A stretch of DNA of 64,000 nucleotides from NCBI GenBank assembly GCA_024235835.1, contig JACKLQ010000002.1, forward strand, positions 496,001 to 560,000, written 5' to 3'. Position 1 is the first letter of the stretch, and each line of letters starts with the position of its first letter. The position numbers and the translations under genes are program-made. The DNA comes from Thiobacillus sp. GTDB taxonomy: Bacteria > Pseudomonadota > Gammaproteobacteria > Burkholderiales > Thiobacillaceae. Positions 16,102 to 24,264 of this stretch are shown one piece after another. The notes below the pieces were generated by a model, which saw nothing but the letters and a program-made list of their open reading frames with translations, was not told the origin of the DNA and ran no database searches.

Positions 16102-16246
16102 GCGATCGCCTTTCGCCGGGCCGGCCCAAGGCTGGCGTGGGCTCCCCTGGTGGGCCGCGACCAGGCTGTAGGCCGCTGGACAGCCGGAGGTAAGTCCCGC
16201 AATGCGGAATGCAGTTTTGCCGCGCAATGCATGCAACACTGGGGGC

Positions 16247-17017
16247 TCATCCCTCATCCCCGAGGTAGGCTGCGATCACCGCCGGGTCCCGCTGCACCGT
16301 GCCGGTATCGCCCTCGGCGATCTTGCGGCCGTAGTCCAGCACCGCCACCCGATCGCACAGGCCCATGACCAGCTTCACGTCGTGCTCGATGAGCAGCAGG
16401 GTCACGCCCCCCGCCCGCAACTTCAGGAACAATTCACCCATCTGCTGGCGTTCCGCGGGGTTCATGCCCGCCACGGGCTCGTCCAGGGCCAGCAGCCTGG
16501 GCTCCGTGGCCAGGGCCCGGGCGATCTCCAGGCGGCGCTGGTCGCCGTAGGAAAGGTGGCCGGCGAAATGGCGGCCCTTGTGGCCCAGGCCCACGTAGTC
16601 CAGCAGTTCCCTGGACTTGTCGCGGATGGCCTTTTCCTCGCTCCGGGTGCGGGCACAGCGGATGACCGCCCCCAGCACATTGGCCCGGGACCGCACGTGG
16701 CGCCCCACCATCACGTTCTCCAGGGCGGTCATGTTGGCGAACAGGCGGATGTTCTGGAAGGTGCGGGCGAAGCCCCGTTTCACGATTTCGTGGGGCTTGC
16801 GGTTGTGCACCGGCGTGCCATCCAGCAGCACCTGGCCGGAGGACACGGTGTACAAGCCGGTCATGCAGTTGAACAGGGTGGTCTTGCCCGCGCCGTTGGG
16901 GCCGATGAGGCCGTAGATCTCCCCTTCCTTCACGCTCAGGGACACGTCCTCCAGGGCCGCCAGGCCGCCGAAGCGCTTGGTGACACCCTCCACGGAAAGC
17001 AGCGTGCCCATGCTCAT
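16247..17017 (-). CDS. livG: Branched-chain amino acid ABC transporter ATPase LivG
   Basis: 256-residue ATPase subunit that pairs with LivF. Walker A is GPNGAGKTTLFNC, followed by the LivG-specific FARTFQNIRLFANMTALENVMVG block; the signature LSYGDQRRLEIARAL has Tyr for Ser, normal for LivG, and Walker B is LLALDEPVAGMNP. The start overlaps the livM stop by 4 bases (ATGA), so the two are coupled. An alternative ATG two codons later is possible. Confidence 0.96.
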   Translation of the reverse strand: MSMGTLLSVEGVTKRFGGLAALEDVSLSVKEGEIYGLIGPNGAGKTTLFNCMTGLYTVSSGQVLLDGTPVHNRKPHEIVKRGFARTFQNIRLFANMTALENVMVGRHVRSRANVLGAVIRCARTRSEEKAIRDKSRELLDYVGLGHKGRHFAGHLSYGDQRRLEIARALATEPRLLALDEPVAGMNPAERQQMGELFLKLRAGGVTLLLIEHDVKLVMGLCDRVAVLDYGRKIAEGDTGTVQRDPAVIAAYLGDEG

Positions 17018-18132
17018 GCCCTGCTGTCATAGAGGTCGGCCCGCTCCTGCTCGGCCACGCCGTCCTCGGCGGCCAGTTCCCGCTTGCGCTGGCGGGAAGG
17101 CATGAGGCCGGAGGGCCGGAACAGCATCATGGACACCAGGGCCACGCCGAACAGCAGCATGCGCAGGTCGGCAGGATCCACCACCACATGGCCGATGGTG
17201 GCCCGCTGCAGGTCTCCCAGATAGCGCAGGGCCTCGGGGATGATGGTTAGCAAGGCCGCGCCCAGCAGCACCCCGGCGATGTTGCCCATGCCCCCCAGCA
17301 CGATCATGCACAGCACCAGGATGGACTCCCACAGGGTAAAGCTCTCCGGGCTGATGAAGCCCTGGAAGGCGGCGAACAGGCCGCCAGCCAGGCCGCCGAA
17401 GGTGGCTCCCATGGCGAAGGCCAGCAGCTTGGTGTTGCGGGTGTTGATGCCCATGGCCGCCGCGGCGATCTCGTCTTCCCTGAGGGCCGCCCAGGCCCGG
17501 CCCACGCGGGAATCCTGCAGGCGCATGGCCACGCCGATGGCCAGCAGGGTCAAGGCCAGGAACAGGTAGTAGTAGAGGTAGGTGGGGGGCACCGTCATGC
17601 CCAGGACATGGAGCGGCTTGCCGAAGGACACCCCAGCCAGTTTCACCGGATCGATGAGGTTCATGCCCTGGGGCCCGTTGGTGAGGTTGAAGGGGGCGTT
17701 CAGGTTGTTCATGAAGATGCGGATGATCTCGCCGAAGCCCAGGGTGACGATGGCCAGGTAGTCCCCCCGCAGGCGCAGGGTGGGCGCCCCCAGCAGCACG
17801 CCGAACAGGCCCGCGAAGGCGGCGCCCATGGGCAGCACCATCCAGAAGGGCAGGTGCAGGCCGAAATGGGGACTGGCCAGCCAGGCGTAGAAATAGGCCC
17901 CCAGGGCATAGAAGGCGATGTAGCCCAGGTCCAGCAGGCCCGCGTAGCCCACGACGATGTTCAGGCCGATGGCCATCAGCATGTAGAGCAGGACGAAATC
18001 CAGCACACGAACCCAGGAATTGCCCAGGCCGCCTCCCACCATGAAAGGCAACGCCGCCAGCAGGACGGCCAGCAGCACGAAGGCCAGTCCGGGGCGGCTG
18101 TAGAGAAAGGCCAGGCCGGGAACTCGCAACAC
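17014..18132 (-). CDS. livM: Branched-chain amino acid ABC transporter permease LivM
   Basis: 372-residue inner-membrane permease with about ten hydrophobic helices and the family motif GYAGLLDLGYIAFYALGAYFYAWL; the cytoplasmic ATPase-contacting loop is ALREDEIAAAAMGINTRNTKLLAFAMGA. The start is uncertain: a GTG at 18132, 14 bases after livH, gives a plausible N-terminus, whereas the open frame runs further upstream inside livH with no credible protein. The C-terminal tail is charged. Confidence 0.92.
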   Translation of the reverse strand: MLRVPGLAFLYSRPGLAFVLLAVLLAALPFMVGGGLGNSWVRVLDFVLLYMLMAIGLNIVVGYAGLLDLGYIAFYALGAYFYAWLASPHFGLHLPFWMVLPMGAAFAGLFGVLLGAPTLRLRGDYLAIVTLGFGEIIRIFMNNLNAPFNLTNGPQGMNLIDPVKLAGVSFGKPLHVLGMTVPPTYLYYYLFLALTLLAIGVAMRLQDSRVGRAWAALREDEIAAAAMGINTRNTKLLAFAMGATFGGLAGGLFAAFQGFISPESFTLWESILVLCMIVLGGMGNIAGVLLGAALLTIIPEALRYLGDLQRATIGHVVVDPADLRMLLFGVALVSMMLFRPSGLMPSRQRKRELAAEDGVAEQERADLYDSRA

Positions 18133-18145
18133 AGCTCGGCCCCGC

Positions 18146-19075
18146 CTAGGCCCGGTTGGCGACGCGCTCGCCCAGCAGGCCGGAGGGCCGGAACACCAGC
18201 ACGCCGATAAGCACGAAGAAGGCGAACACATCCTGGTAATGACTGCCCAGGAACCCCCCGGTGATGTCGCCGATATACCCCGCACCCAGGGCCTCGATCA
18301 CCCCCAGCAACAGCCCCCCCAGCATGGCGCCGGCAATGTTGCCGATGCCCCCCAGCACCGCCGCCGAGAAGGCCTTCAGTCCCAGCATGAAGCCCATGTA
18401 GTAATGGGCCAGGCCATAGTAGGCGCTCACCATCACGCCGGCGATGGCGGCCAGTGCGGAACCGATGATGAAGGTGGCGGAGATGATGCGGTCCACGTTC
18501 ACGCCCATGAGCTGGGCCACTTCCTTGGACTGGGCCGTGGCGCGCATGGCCCGCCCCAGGCGGGTACGTTCCACCAGGAGCCAGAGGCCACCCATGATGG
18601 CGAAGGACAGCACCACGATGAAGATCTGCAGGTCGGTAATGTGGGCCCCCAGGATTTCATGCCGTTCCTGGGGCAGCAGGGGCGGGAAGGAGACATACTG
18701 CCGGCCCCAGATGAGCATGGCCGCGTTCTGCAGGATGATGGACATGCCGATGGCGGTGATGAGGGGTGCCAGGCGGGGGGCATGGCGCAGGGGCCGGTAG
18801 GCCACCTTCTCGATGGCGAAGCCCAGGGCCATGCAGGCGGGAATGGCCACCAGCACGCCCCCCAGCACCACGATGAGACCCGGCAGTTCCGGGTTCAGGC
18901 CCACCAGGGCGCCGATCACCGTCAAGGCCACCATGGCCCCGATCATGGTCACCTCGCCATGGGCGAAGTTGATCAGCTCCAGGATGCCGTAGACCATGGT
19001 GTAGCCCAGGGCCACCAGGGCGTAGATGCTGCCCAGGACCAGGCCGTTGATGAGCTGTTGGGTGAAGATTTCCAT
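18146..19075 (-). CDS. livH: Branched-chain amino acid ABC transporter permease LivH
   Basis: 309-residue inner-membrane permease. The N-terminus MEIFTQQLINGLVLGSIYALVALGYTMVYGILELINFAHGE matches LivH closely, and VNVDRIISATFIIGSALAAIAGV is the ATPase-contact region. The ATG at 19075 is chosen over a TTG two codons earlier. It is separated from the binding-protein gene by an 80-base heptamer-repeat hairpin, which may set different expression levels for binding protein and membrane parts. Confidence 0.95.
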   Translation of the reverse strand: MEIFTQQLINGLVLGSIYALVALGYTMVYGILELINFAHGEVTMIGAMVALTVIGALVGLNPELPGLIVVLGGVLVAIPACMALGFAIEKVAYRPLRHAPRLAPLITAIGMSIILQNAAMLIWGRQYVSFPPLLPQERHEILGAHITDLQIFIVVLSFAIMGGLWLLVERTRLGRAMRATAQSKEVAQLMGVNVDRIISATFIIGSALAAIAGVMVSAYYGLAHYYMGFMLGLKAFSAAVLGGIGNIAGAMLGGLLLGVIEALGAGYIGDITGGFLGSHYQDVFAFFVLIGVLVFRPSGLLGERVANRA

Positions 19076-19080
19076 GGTCA

Positions 19081-19155
19081 AGTCGGCAGTTGGCAGCCGA
19101 CAGTTTTCAGTAGGGCAGTTCTTTCTGCGGACTGCCTACTGCTGACTGCCCACTG
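19081..19155. repeat. Heptamer-array hairpin between livK and livH
   Basis: A left arm (19081-19120) carries degenerate 7-base units of the type CAGTNGG (GTCGGCA, GTTGGCA, GTAGGGCA); a right arm (19127-19155) carries the complementary units (GACTGCC, TACTGCT, GACTGCC, CACTGTT). The arms pair to form an imperfect stem-loop that fills the whole spacer. The architecture is shared with 34104-34181 and 36117-36192 although the repeated words differ. Confidence 0.75.
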
Positions 19156-20292
19156 TTATTTCACCGTCTCCAGCACGGTCCAGGCACCGTTCTTCACCTC
19201 GTACATGGTCACGGCGCCGCCCACGGTGTCACCCTTTTCATCGAACTTCAGGGGGCCGGTGACGCCCTGGTAGTCGGTCTGGGGCAGGGCGGCCACGACC
19301 TTGGCGGGCTCGGCGGAATCGGCCCGCTTCATGGCCTCCACCAGGATATAGACCGCGTCGTAGGCATAGGGGGCGTAAAGCTGGATGGGGCCATATTTGG
19401 CCTCGAACTTGGCCTTGAAGGCGCTGCCACCGGGCATGCCTTCCAGGGGCAGGCCGGGAGAGGAGGCCACCACGCCCTCGCCGTCCGCGCCGGCCAGCTT
19501 GAGAAAGTTTGCGTTTTGCAGGCCATCGCCGCCCAGCAGCCGGGCGTTCAGGCCCAGGCGCTTCATCTGCTGGGCCATGGGGCCGCCCTGGGGGTCCATG
19601 CCGCCGTAGAACACCAGGTCGGCGCTCTTGCCCTTGATGCTGGTGAGGATGGCGCTGAAGTCCGTGGCCTTGTCGTTGGTGAATTCCCTTGCCACCACCT
19701 CGGCGCCGGCTTCCCTGGCGGCCTTCTCGAACTCGTCCGCCAGGCCCTGGCCATAGGCGGTGCGGTCGTCGATGATGGCCACTTTCCTGGCTCCCAGCTT
19801 GCCCACGGCGAACTGGCCCAGGGCCTTGCCCTGCTGGGCGTCGTTGGCCATCACCCTGAAAGCGTTCCTGAAACCCTGGGCGGTGTAGGCCACGGCGGTG
19901 GCGGAAGGGGAAATCTGGGGAATGCCCGCGTCGTGGTAGCGCTTGGAGGCGGGGATGGTGGTGCCGGAGTTGAGGTGGCCGATCACCGCCACCACGCCGG
20001 CATCCAGCAGCTTGTCGGCGACGATGGTGGCGGTCTTGGGTTCCGCCTGGTCGTCCTCGCCGATGAGTTCCAGCTTCACCGGCTTGCCGCCCAGCACCAG
20101 GCCCTGGGCGTTGATCTCGTCCACCGCCAGGCGCGCGCCGTTCTCGTTGTCCTTGCCGATGTGGGTCTGGGGGCCGGTCAGGGGCGACACGGAGCCGATG
20201 CGGATCGTGCTGCCTTCTTCGGCCTTCTGGCCGCAACCCGCCGCCAGGACGCCCAACAGAATCGCGCTTGCTAACCACTTGAAAGAATTCAC
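19156..20292 (-). CDS. livK: Branched-chain amino acid ABC transporter substrate-binding lipoprotein
   Basis: 378 residues. Type I periplasmic binding protein for Leu/Ile/Val or related amino acids. The N-terminus has a lipoprotein signal (SFKWLASAILLGVLAAGC with lipobox LAAGC), so it is anchored by lipid rather than free, unlike E. coli LivK. The fold landmarks are IRIGSVSPLTGPQTHIGKDNENG and AVIGHLNSGTTIPASKRY. A GTG at 20292 preceded by GGAGGA is the best start. It is the first gene of the liv operon; ligand specificity is inferred from family and neighbours. Confidence 0.93.
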   Translation of the reverse strand: MNSFKWLASAILLGVLAAGCGQKAEEGSTIRIGSVSPLTGPQTHIGKDNENGARLAVDEINAQGLVLGGKPVKLELIGEDDQAEPKTATIVADKLLDAGVVAVIGHLNSGTTIPASKRYHDAGIPQISPSATAVAYTAQGFRNAFRVMANDAQQGKALGQFAVGKLGARKVAIIDDRTAYGQGLADEFEKAAREAGAEVVAREFTNDKATDFSAILTSIKGKSADLVFYGGMDPQGGPMAQQMKRLGLNARLLGGDGLQNANFLKLAGADGEGVVASSPGLPLEGMPGGSAFKAKFEAKYGPIQLYAPYAYDAVYILVEAMKRADSAEPAKVVAALPQTDYQGVTGPLKFDEKGDTVGGAVTMYEVKNGAWTVLETVK

Positions 20293-20458
20293 CGGAGTCC
20301 TCCGAAATGCCCGAAAAATCAGGGCGTTTATAACATAGAGTGCCTCCCGGAAGCCGTTGCGCGGATTCCGCCCCTCACGGGAACGGGAAAAACGGGCAAG
20401 GCGAAGATTCGCTCTGGCCGGGGATGTCCGGGCCGGCACCGCGTTCACTCGTGCGCCC

Positions 20459-20487
20459 ATAAAAAAAGCCGGGCGAACCCGGCTTTT
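20459..20487 (-). terminator. Rho-independent terminator of the first cytochrome gene
   Basis: AAAAGCCGGG at 20464-20473 pairs with CCCGGCTTTT at 20478-20487 across loop CGAA, followed on the minus strand by a seven-T run. It lies 18 bases after the stop. Confidence 0.9.
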
Positions 20488-20504
20488 CCCGCGTCGAAGC
20501 AGGC

Positions 20505-20810
20505 TTAAAGGGACAGAACCCAGTTGGCCAGCTTCTTGGCGTTGTCGTCAGACACCTGGGGGTGCGGGGGCATCGGCACCTGGCCCCAGACGCCCTTGCC
20601 ACCCTTCTTGATGACGCTGACCAGATGGTCGGCGGCCTTGGCGTCACCCTTGTACTTGGCAGCCACATCCTTGAAGGCGGGGCCCACCACTTTCTTGGCC
20701 ACCTGATGGCAGCTCATGCAGGCGCTCTTCTGGGCCAGGGCCTGGTCCGCGGAAGCAGCACCGGCGCTCAGGGCCAGGACGGCGGCGGCAGCGATCACAA
20801 CAGCTTTCAT
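20505..20810 (-). CDS. Class I cytochrome c (c551/c8-like), copy 1
   Basis: 101-residue periplasmic monoheme cytochrome: signal peptide 1-21 (ending ASA), heme site C31-M-S-C34-H35, and distal ligand Met80 in VWGQVPMPP. Size and motif placement match the c551/c8 electron carriers that feed terminal oxidases or denitrification enzymes. The ribosome site is AGGAG. A paralogue lies 237 bases upstream with nearly the same signal peptide, ribosome site and a conserved upstream hairpin, so the pair arose by tandem duplication including the leader. Each copy has its own terminator. Confidence 0.93.
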   Translation of the reverse strand: MKAVVIAAAAVLALSAGAASADQALAQKSACMSCHQVAKKVVGPAFKDVAAKYKGDAKAADHLVSVIKKGGKGVWGQVPMPPHPQVSDDNAKKLANWVLSL

Positions 20811-20876
20811 GTCATATCTCCTTTTTGCAAAAAGACAACCCGTCGAGCCAATTCGAATGGACCCTTAGTTGCGAGC

Positions 20877-20896
20877 GGGATGTTACTGGACATCCC
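20877..20896 (-). promoter_or_regulatory. Conserved inverted repeat upstream of cytochrome copy 1
   Basis: GGGATG-N8-CATCCC, 67-86 bases upstream of the start. The same structure, with similar flanks, lies at the matching place before copy 2 (21393-21414). It could be an operator or a 5'-leader hairpin. Confidence 0.45.
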
Positions 20897-21002
20897 ATAC
20901 CCTGAAAACGTACGAAAGATCAGATATTTGGACTATCCAGGGTGGTATTCCAACGCTCCCCGGGGTGCCCGGGTTGACCGCGTCCTGACCAGACCGGAAA
21001 TG

Positions 21003-21026
21003 AAAAGAGCCGGCCCAGGCCGGCTC
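21003..21026 (-). terminator. Rho-independent terminator of the second cytochrome gene
   Basis: GAGCCGGC pairs with GCCGGCTC, followed on the minus strand by TTTTCA; it lies 22 bases after the stop of copy 2. Confidence 0.7.
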
Positions 21027-21047
21027 CCTTTCCTCAGACGCGCAGAC

Positions 21048-21350
21048 TCAGAGGGACAGAATCCAGGCGGCCAGGGCCTTGGCGTCGCCAGCAGCCTTGG
21101 GCTGGGGAGCCATGGGCACGGGGCCCCACACACCCTTGCCACCCTTGGTGATGACATGTTCGAGATGGGCCTGGGCCTTGGCATCACCCTTGTACTTCTT
21201 GGCGATGTCGTTGAAAGAGGGGCCCACGACCTTCTTGGCCACCTGATGGCAGCCCATGCAGGCGTTCTTCTTGGCCAGGGCCTCGTCGGCGGAAGCCATG
21301 CCGGCGGACAGGGCCAGGGCAGCGGCGGCAGCGATCACAACAGCTTTCAT
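21048..21350 (-). CDS. Class I cytochrome c (c551/c8-like), copy 2
   Basis: 100 residues, closely similar to its neighbour: signal peptide 1-21, heme site C31-M-G-C34-H35, axial Met80 in VWGPVPMAP. Differences cluster in the surface helices (FNDIAKKYKGDAKAQAHLEHVI against FKDVAAKYKGDAKAADHLVSVI) and the C-terminal region, as expected for carriers that have diverged toward different partners. The AGGAG ribosome site and about 40 bases around the start are almost identical to copy 1. It lies directly downstream of the DUF255 gene. Confidence 0.92.
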   Translation of the reverse strand: MKAVVIAAAAALALSAGMASADEALAKKNACMGCHQVAKKVVGPSFNDIAKKYKGDAKAQAHLEHVITKGGKGVWGPVPMAPQPKAAGDAKALAAWILSL

Positions 21351-21392
21351 GTCATATCTCCTTTTTGCAATAAGGCAACGAGCGTTGCGGGT

Positions 21393-21414
21393 GGGGATGC
21401 TACTGAACATCCCC
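21393..21414 (-). promoter_or_regulatory. Conserved inverted repeat upstream of cytochrome copy 2
   Basis: GGGGATG-N8-CATCCCC, 43-64 bases upstream of the start and overlapping the stop codon of the DUF255 gene. It matches the element at 20877-20896. Confidence 0.45.
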
Positions 21415-23433
21415 GGTCCTGAAAACATCCGTCAGATCAGTCAATTGGAATATTTCCGGCATGCATGTAACGCCGCTGCACACATGGGCGTTGACGTAAC
21501 CGCCACGGGGCTTGTCCAGGCCCGGCGGCACCCGCGTCGCCCCGTCCGGCAGGGCCAGCACCAGGTCCCGGGCCGAGGCCAACCGGTTTGACGCCACCTT
21601 CCAGTGCGAAAGCTCCGGCTCCGGCCCCCCCAGCACCGCAAGACGGGGCGGCTTCAGCAGGTCCTCCAGGGCCCCCAGCAGGGAAGGGTGGGGGGCGGGC
21701 TGGGCCACCATGGCTGACATGAAGGCCCCCACCGTGCGTTCCGCCGCCCGGACATGGCGCGCCTCGCCCGTGAGCACTCCCATGCGGTTCAGGGCACGGG
21801 CGGCCACGCCATTGCCCGAGGGCTGGGCGTTGTCGTAGCCGGGCTTGGCGCGCTGGATCAGTTTTTCGTGGTCGTGGCTGGTGAAGAAGAAGCCCCCCGC
21901 CACCTCATCCTCGAAGTGGTCCAGCAGGGCGTCCGCCAGGGCCACGGCCCATTGCCAATCCTGGTCTCGCCACCCGGCTTGCAGCAGTTCCAGCAGGCCG
22001 TCCAGGAGAAAGGCGTAATCGTCCAGGTAGGCATTGTGCTTCGCCTGGCCATCCTTGTGGCTGGCCAGAAGGCGCCCGCTTTTCCACACGGCGGCGTGGA
22101 GGGCATCCGCCGCCCTGCGTGCCAGGGCCATCCAGTCCGGCCGGCTGAAGCGCCGGGCGGCCCGGGCCAGCCCCTTGATCATCAGGGCATTCCAGCTGGT
22201 CAGCACCTTGTCGTCCCGGCCGGGTCGCACGCGCCCCTCCCGGCCAGCGAACAGTTTGGCCCGCGCCGAATCCACCAGGATCGCCACCGTTTCTTCCTGG
22301 CATCCCAGGCCCCGGGCCACCTCCGCAGGCCCCCGCACCACATTCAGGTGCCAGGCGTGGTTCTCGAAATTGGGCGTGCTGTCCAGGCCCCAGGTCAGCC
22401 GGGCCACGGCATGCTCCTCGGGGGTCAGCAAAGACGCCACCTCCGGGAGCGACCAGACGTAGAACTTGCCTTCCTCGTGCTCGGAATCCGCATCCAGGGC
22501 GGAATGGAACGCCCCCTTGGGTGAAGTCATCTCCCGCTCAAGCCAGGCCACCAGTGCCTCTGCCACCCGGGCGAAAAGGGGGTTGGCGGTTACCGCCCAG
22601 GCATCGGCATACAGGCCCAGCAGTGGGCCGTTGTCGTACAGCATCTTCTCGAAGTGGGGGATCTGCCATTGGGCATCCACCGAATAGCGGAAGAACCCCC
22701 CGCCCAGCTGGTCCATGACGCCCCCCAGGGCCATTTTCTCCAGGGTCAGCAGCACCATGTTCCGCGCCTCTGTGTCGCCGGACCAGAACAGGAAATCCAG
22801 TTCCGCCGGACGAGGGAATTTGGGGGCGCCGCCAAAGCCGCCACTCACCCCATCGAAGCCCTGCTTGATGTCCGCCAGGGCCTGGCGAATCGGGGCTACA
22901 TCCAATGCCCCGGCACCGGCCACGGTGGCCGACGTTTCCGCCAGGGCCGCCCGAACCGCCTGGTTCTGTGCCTCGATCTCGGCCCGACGCTGGTGGAAGG
23001 CTGCCGCCACGCCCTGCAGCAGGCCGACGAAGGCTGGCAGGTTGTAGCGGGCCTCCCGGGGAAAATAGGTGCCGCCGAAGAAGGGGGTCTGGTCCGGCAT
23101 TAGGAACATGGTCAGGGGCCAGCCTCCGGCCCGCCGCGTCAGCATCCGCAGGGCGGCCTGATAGATCTGGTCCAGGTCCGGCCGCTCCTCCCGGTCCACC
23201 TTGATGCAGACGAAATGGGCGTTCATCACCGCCGCCGTGGCCGGGTCCTCGAAGGACTCATGGGCCATGACGTGGCACCAGTGGCAGGTGGAATAGCCCA
23301 CGGAAAGGAGGATGGGCTTGTCCTCGGCGCGGGCCCGCTCCAGGGCCACGGGGCCCCAGGGGTACCAGTCTACCGGGTTGTCCTTGTGCTGCTGGAGGTA
23401 GGGGCTGGTTTCAGCCGCCAGGTGATTGGGCAT
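21400..23433 (-). CDS. DUF255 thioredoxin-domain protein (YyaL/SPATA20 family)
   Basis: 677-residue two-domain protein. The N-terminal thioredoxin-like domain contains C50-H-W-C53 within SVGYSTCHWCHVMAHESF and the segment IKVDREERPDLDQIY; the rest is an (alpha/alpha)6 barrel resembling sugar epimerases, with HFEKMLYDNGPLLGLYADAW and a conserved KVLTSWNALMIKGLARA. The family is widespread, and a nucleoside- or sugar-related redox role has been suggested, but the reaction is unknown. Length is normal. Its stop overlaps the upstream element of cytochrome copy 2, so the two may be read through. Confidence 0.9.
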   Translation of the reverse strand: MPNHLAAETSPYLQQHKDNPVDWYPWGPVALERARAEDKPILLSVGYSTCHWCHVMAHESFEDPATAAVMNAHFVCIKVDREERPDLDQIYQAALRMLTRRAGGWPLTMFLMPDQTPFFGGTYFPREARYNLPAFVGLLQGVAAAFHQRRAEIEAQNQAVRAALAETSATVAGAGALDVAPIRQALADIKQGFDGVSGGFGGAPKFPRPAELDFLFWSGDTEARNMVLLTLEKMALGGVMDQLGGGFFRYSVDAQWQIPHFEKMLYDNGPLLGLYADAWAVTANPLFARVAEALVAWLEREMTSPKGAFHSALDADSEHEEGKFYVWSLPEVASLLTPEEHAVARLTWGLDSTPNFENHAWHLNVVRGPAEVARGLGCQEETVAILVDSARAKLFAGREGRVRPGRDDKVLTSWNALMIKGLARAARRFSRPDWMALARRAADALHAAVWKSGRLLASHKDGQAKHNAYLDDYAFLLDGLLELLQAGWRDQDWQWAVALADALLDHFEDEVAGGFFFTSHDHEKLIQRAKPGYDNAQPSGNGVAARALNRMGVLTGEARHVRAAERTVGAFMSAMVAQPAPHPSLLGALEDLLKPPRLAVLGGPEPELSHWKVASNRLASARDLVLALPDGATRVPPGLDKPRGGYVNAHVCSGVTCMPEIFQLTDLTDVFRTGDVQ

Positions 23434-23525
23434 GGGCCGCTCCTTGCAGGGGAGCGGCCAGTTTAGAGCCCGGGTCTATAGTCGACAAATATCGTCGGGA
23501 TTAAGGCCCCTCAATACACCAGACC

Positions 23526-23840
23526 TCACTTGATGGACGGGATCTGCTGTTGCAGCCGGGCCTGGGCCCTGGGGCAATTCCGCGGCGCCTGGGCACAATT
23601 GGCCGGGTCACGCAGGCGTTGCCGCGCCTGGGGTTGAACCTGGGGTTGAACCTGAGGTTGCACTTGGGCTTTCACTTGGGATTGCACCTGGGCCTTGAAC
23701 TGCTGCGTCCGCGCCTGGCTGTAAGGGCAGTCGGCCCTGTAGCCGCCGCCCATCCCGCCACCCCGCGCCAGCACCGCGCCGCTACCCAGCAGGGCGATAC
23801 CCAGGAGCGAGACCAACAACATGGATTTACGGGATTTCAT
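23526..23840 (-). CDS. Small exported Gln-rich protein with QVQPQ repeats
   Basis: 104 residues, not recognised. A signal peptide spans about 1-26 (ending VLARG after a Leu-rich core), followed by GGGMGGGYRADCPYSQ, then tandem short repeats (QVQSQVKAQVQPQVQPQVQPQ) and a C-terminal basic part with Cys in NCAQAPRNCPRAQ. Three Cys in the mature protein could form disulfides or bind metal. A strong GGAGGG ribosome site precedes the ATG. A long imperfect hairpin (23853-23913) lies in the leader, 13 bases upstream of the start. Confidence 0.75.
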   Translation of the reverse strand: MKSRKSMLLVSLLGIALLGSGAVLARGGGMGGGYRADCPYSQARTQQFKAQVQSQVKAQVQPQVQPQVQPQARQRLRDPANCAQAPRNCPRAQARLQQQIPSIK

Positions 23841-23852
23841 GATGCCCTCCTA

Positions 23853-23913
23853 AACGTACTGACGAGGCCGAATGTCCAGGCCCCGTGGCCTGGCTGGAAT
23901 CATTCGGTACGTT
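23853..23913 (-). other. Long stem-loop in the leader of the QVQPQ protein gene
   Basis: Three nested complementary pairs lie in register: AACGTAC/GTACGTT (23853-23859 and 23907-23913), CCGAATG/CATTCGG (23868-23874 and 23901-23907) and CCAGGCC/GGCCTGG (23876-23882 and 23887-23893). It ends just upstream of the ribosome site, so it may control translation or be a regulator site. Confidence 0.5.
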
Positions 23914-24264
23914 TTCAGGCTAGAGGACATGCGTATCCGAATGGTTGCGCAATCGGGCGGGTGTGTTTCAGTGTGTTTCACACCCAAGGCTTTGTGGCTT
24001 TCGCCAGGGGGGAATACATGTCCTCCCAAATAGCATCTGTCGCAATGCAACAATCCCGCCGGGTGGAGAGATGGCGCCCCTCTGCTGTTCGAATAAGCCA
24101 CAGGCGTCCATTCCCCGCCCATCGGCGGGCAAGGGAACGCCTTCCTCTCCGCCATGGATGCACCGGGCCATGTTCACCTCCCTGCCCATGAGACTGATCA
24201 CGCTAAAGTTTGGTGAATTTGGGTCGTTAGTCTGCACATGAAGATTCTTGGAGGAGGTCGTGAC
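23914..24264. other. Long spacer with a hairpin and no clear gene
   Basis: About 350 bases with no convincing reading frame. A GC-rich inverted repeat around CCCGCCCATCGGCGGGC lies near 24113-24130. Part of this spacer probably holds the promoters for the minus-strand QVQPQ gene and the small plus-strand frame at 24265; none was resolved. Confidence 0.35.

Noticed and set aside
23640..23700. Short repeated units that could suggest a CRISPR array
   Set aside because: They are in-frame QVQPQ codon repeats of an exported protein, with no spacers or cas genes.
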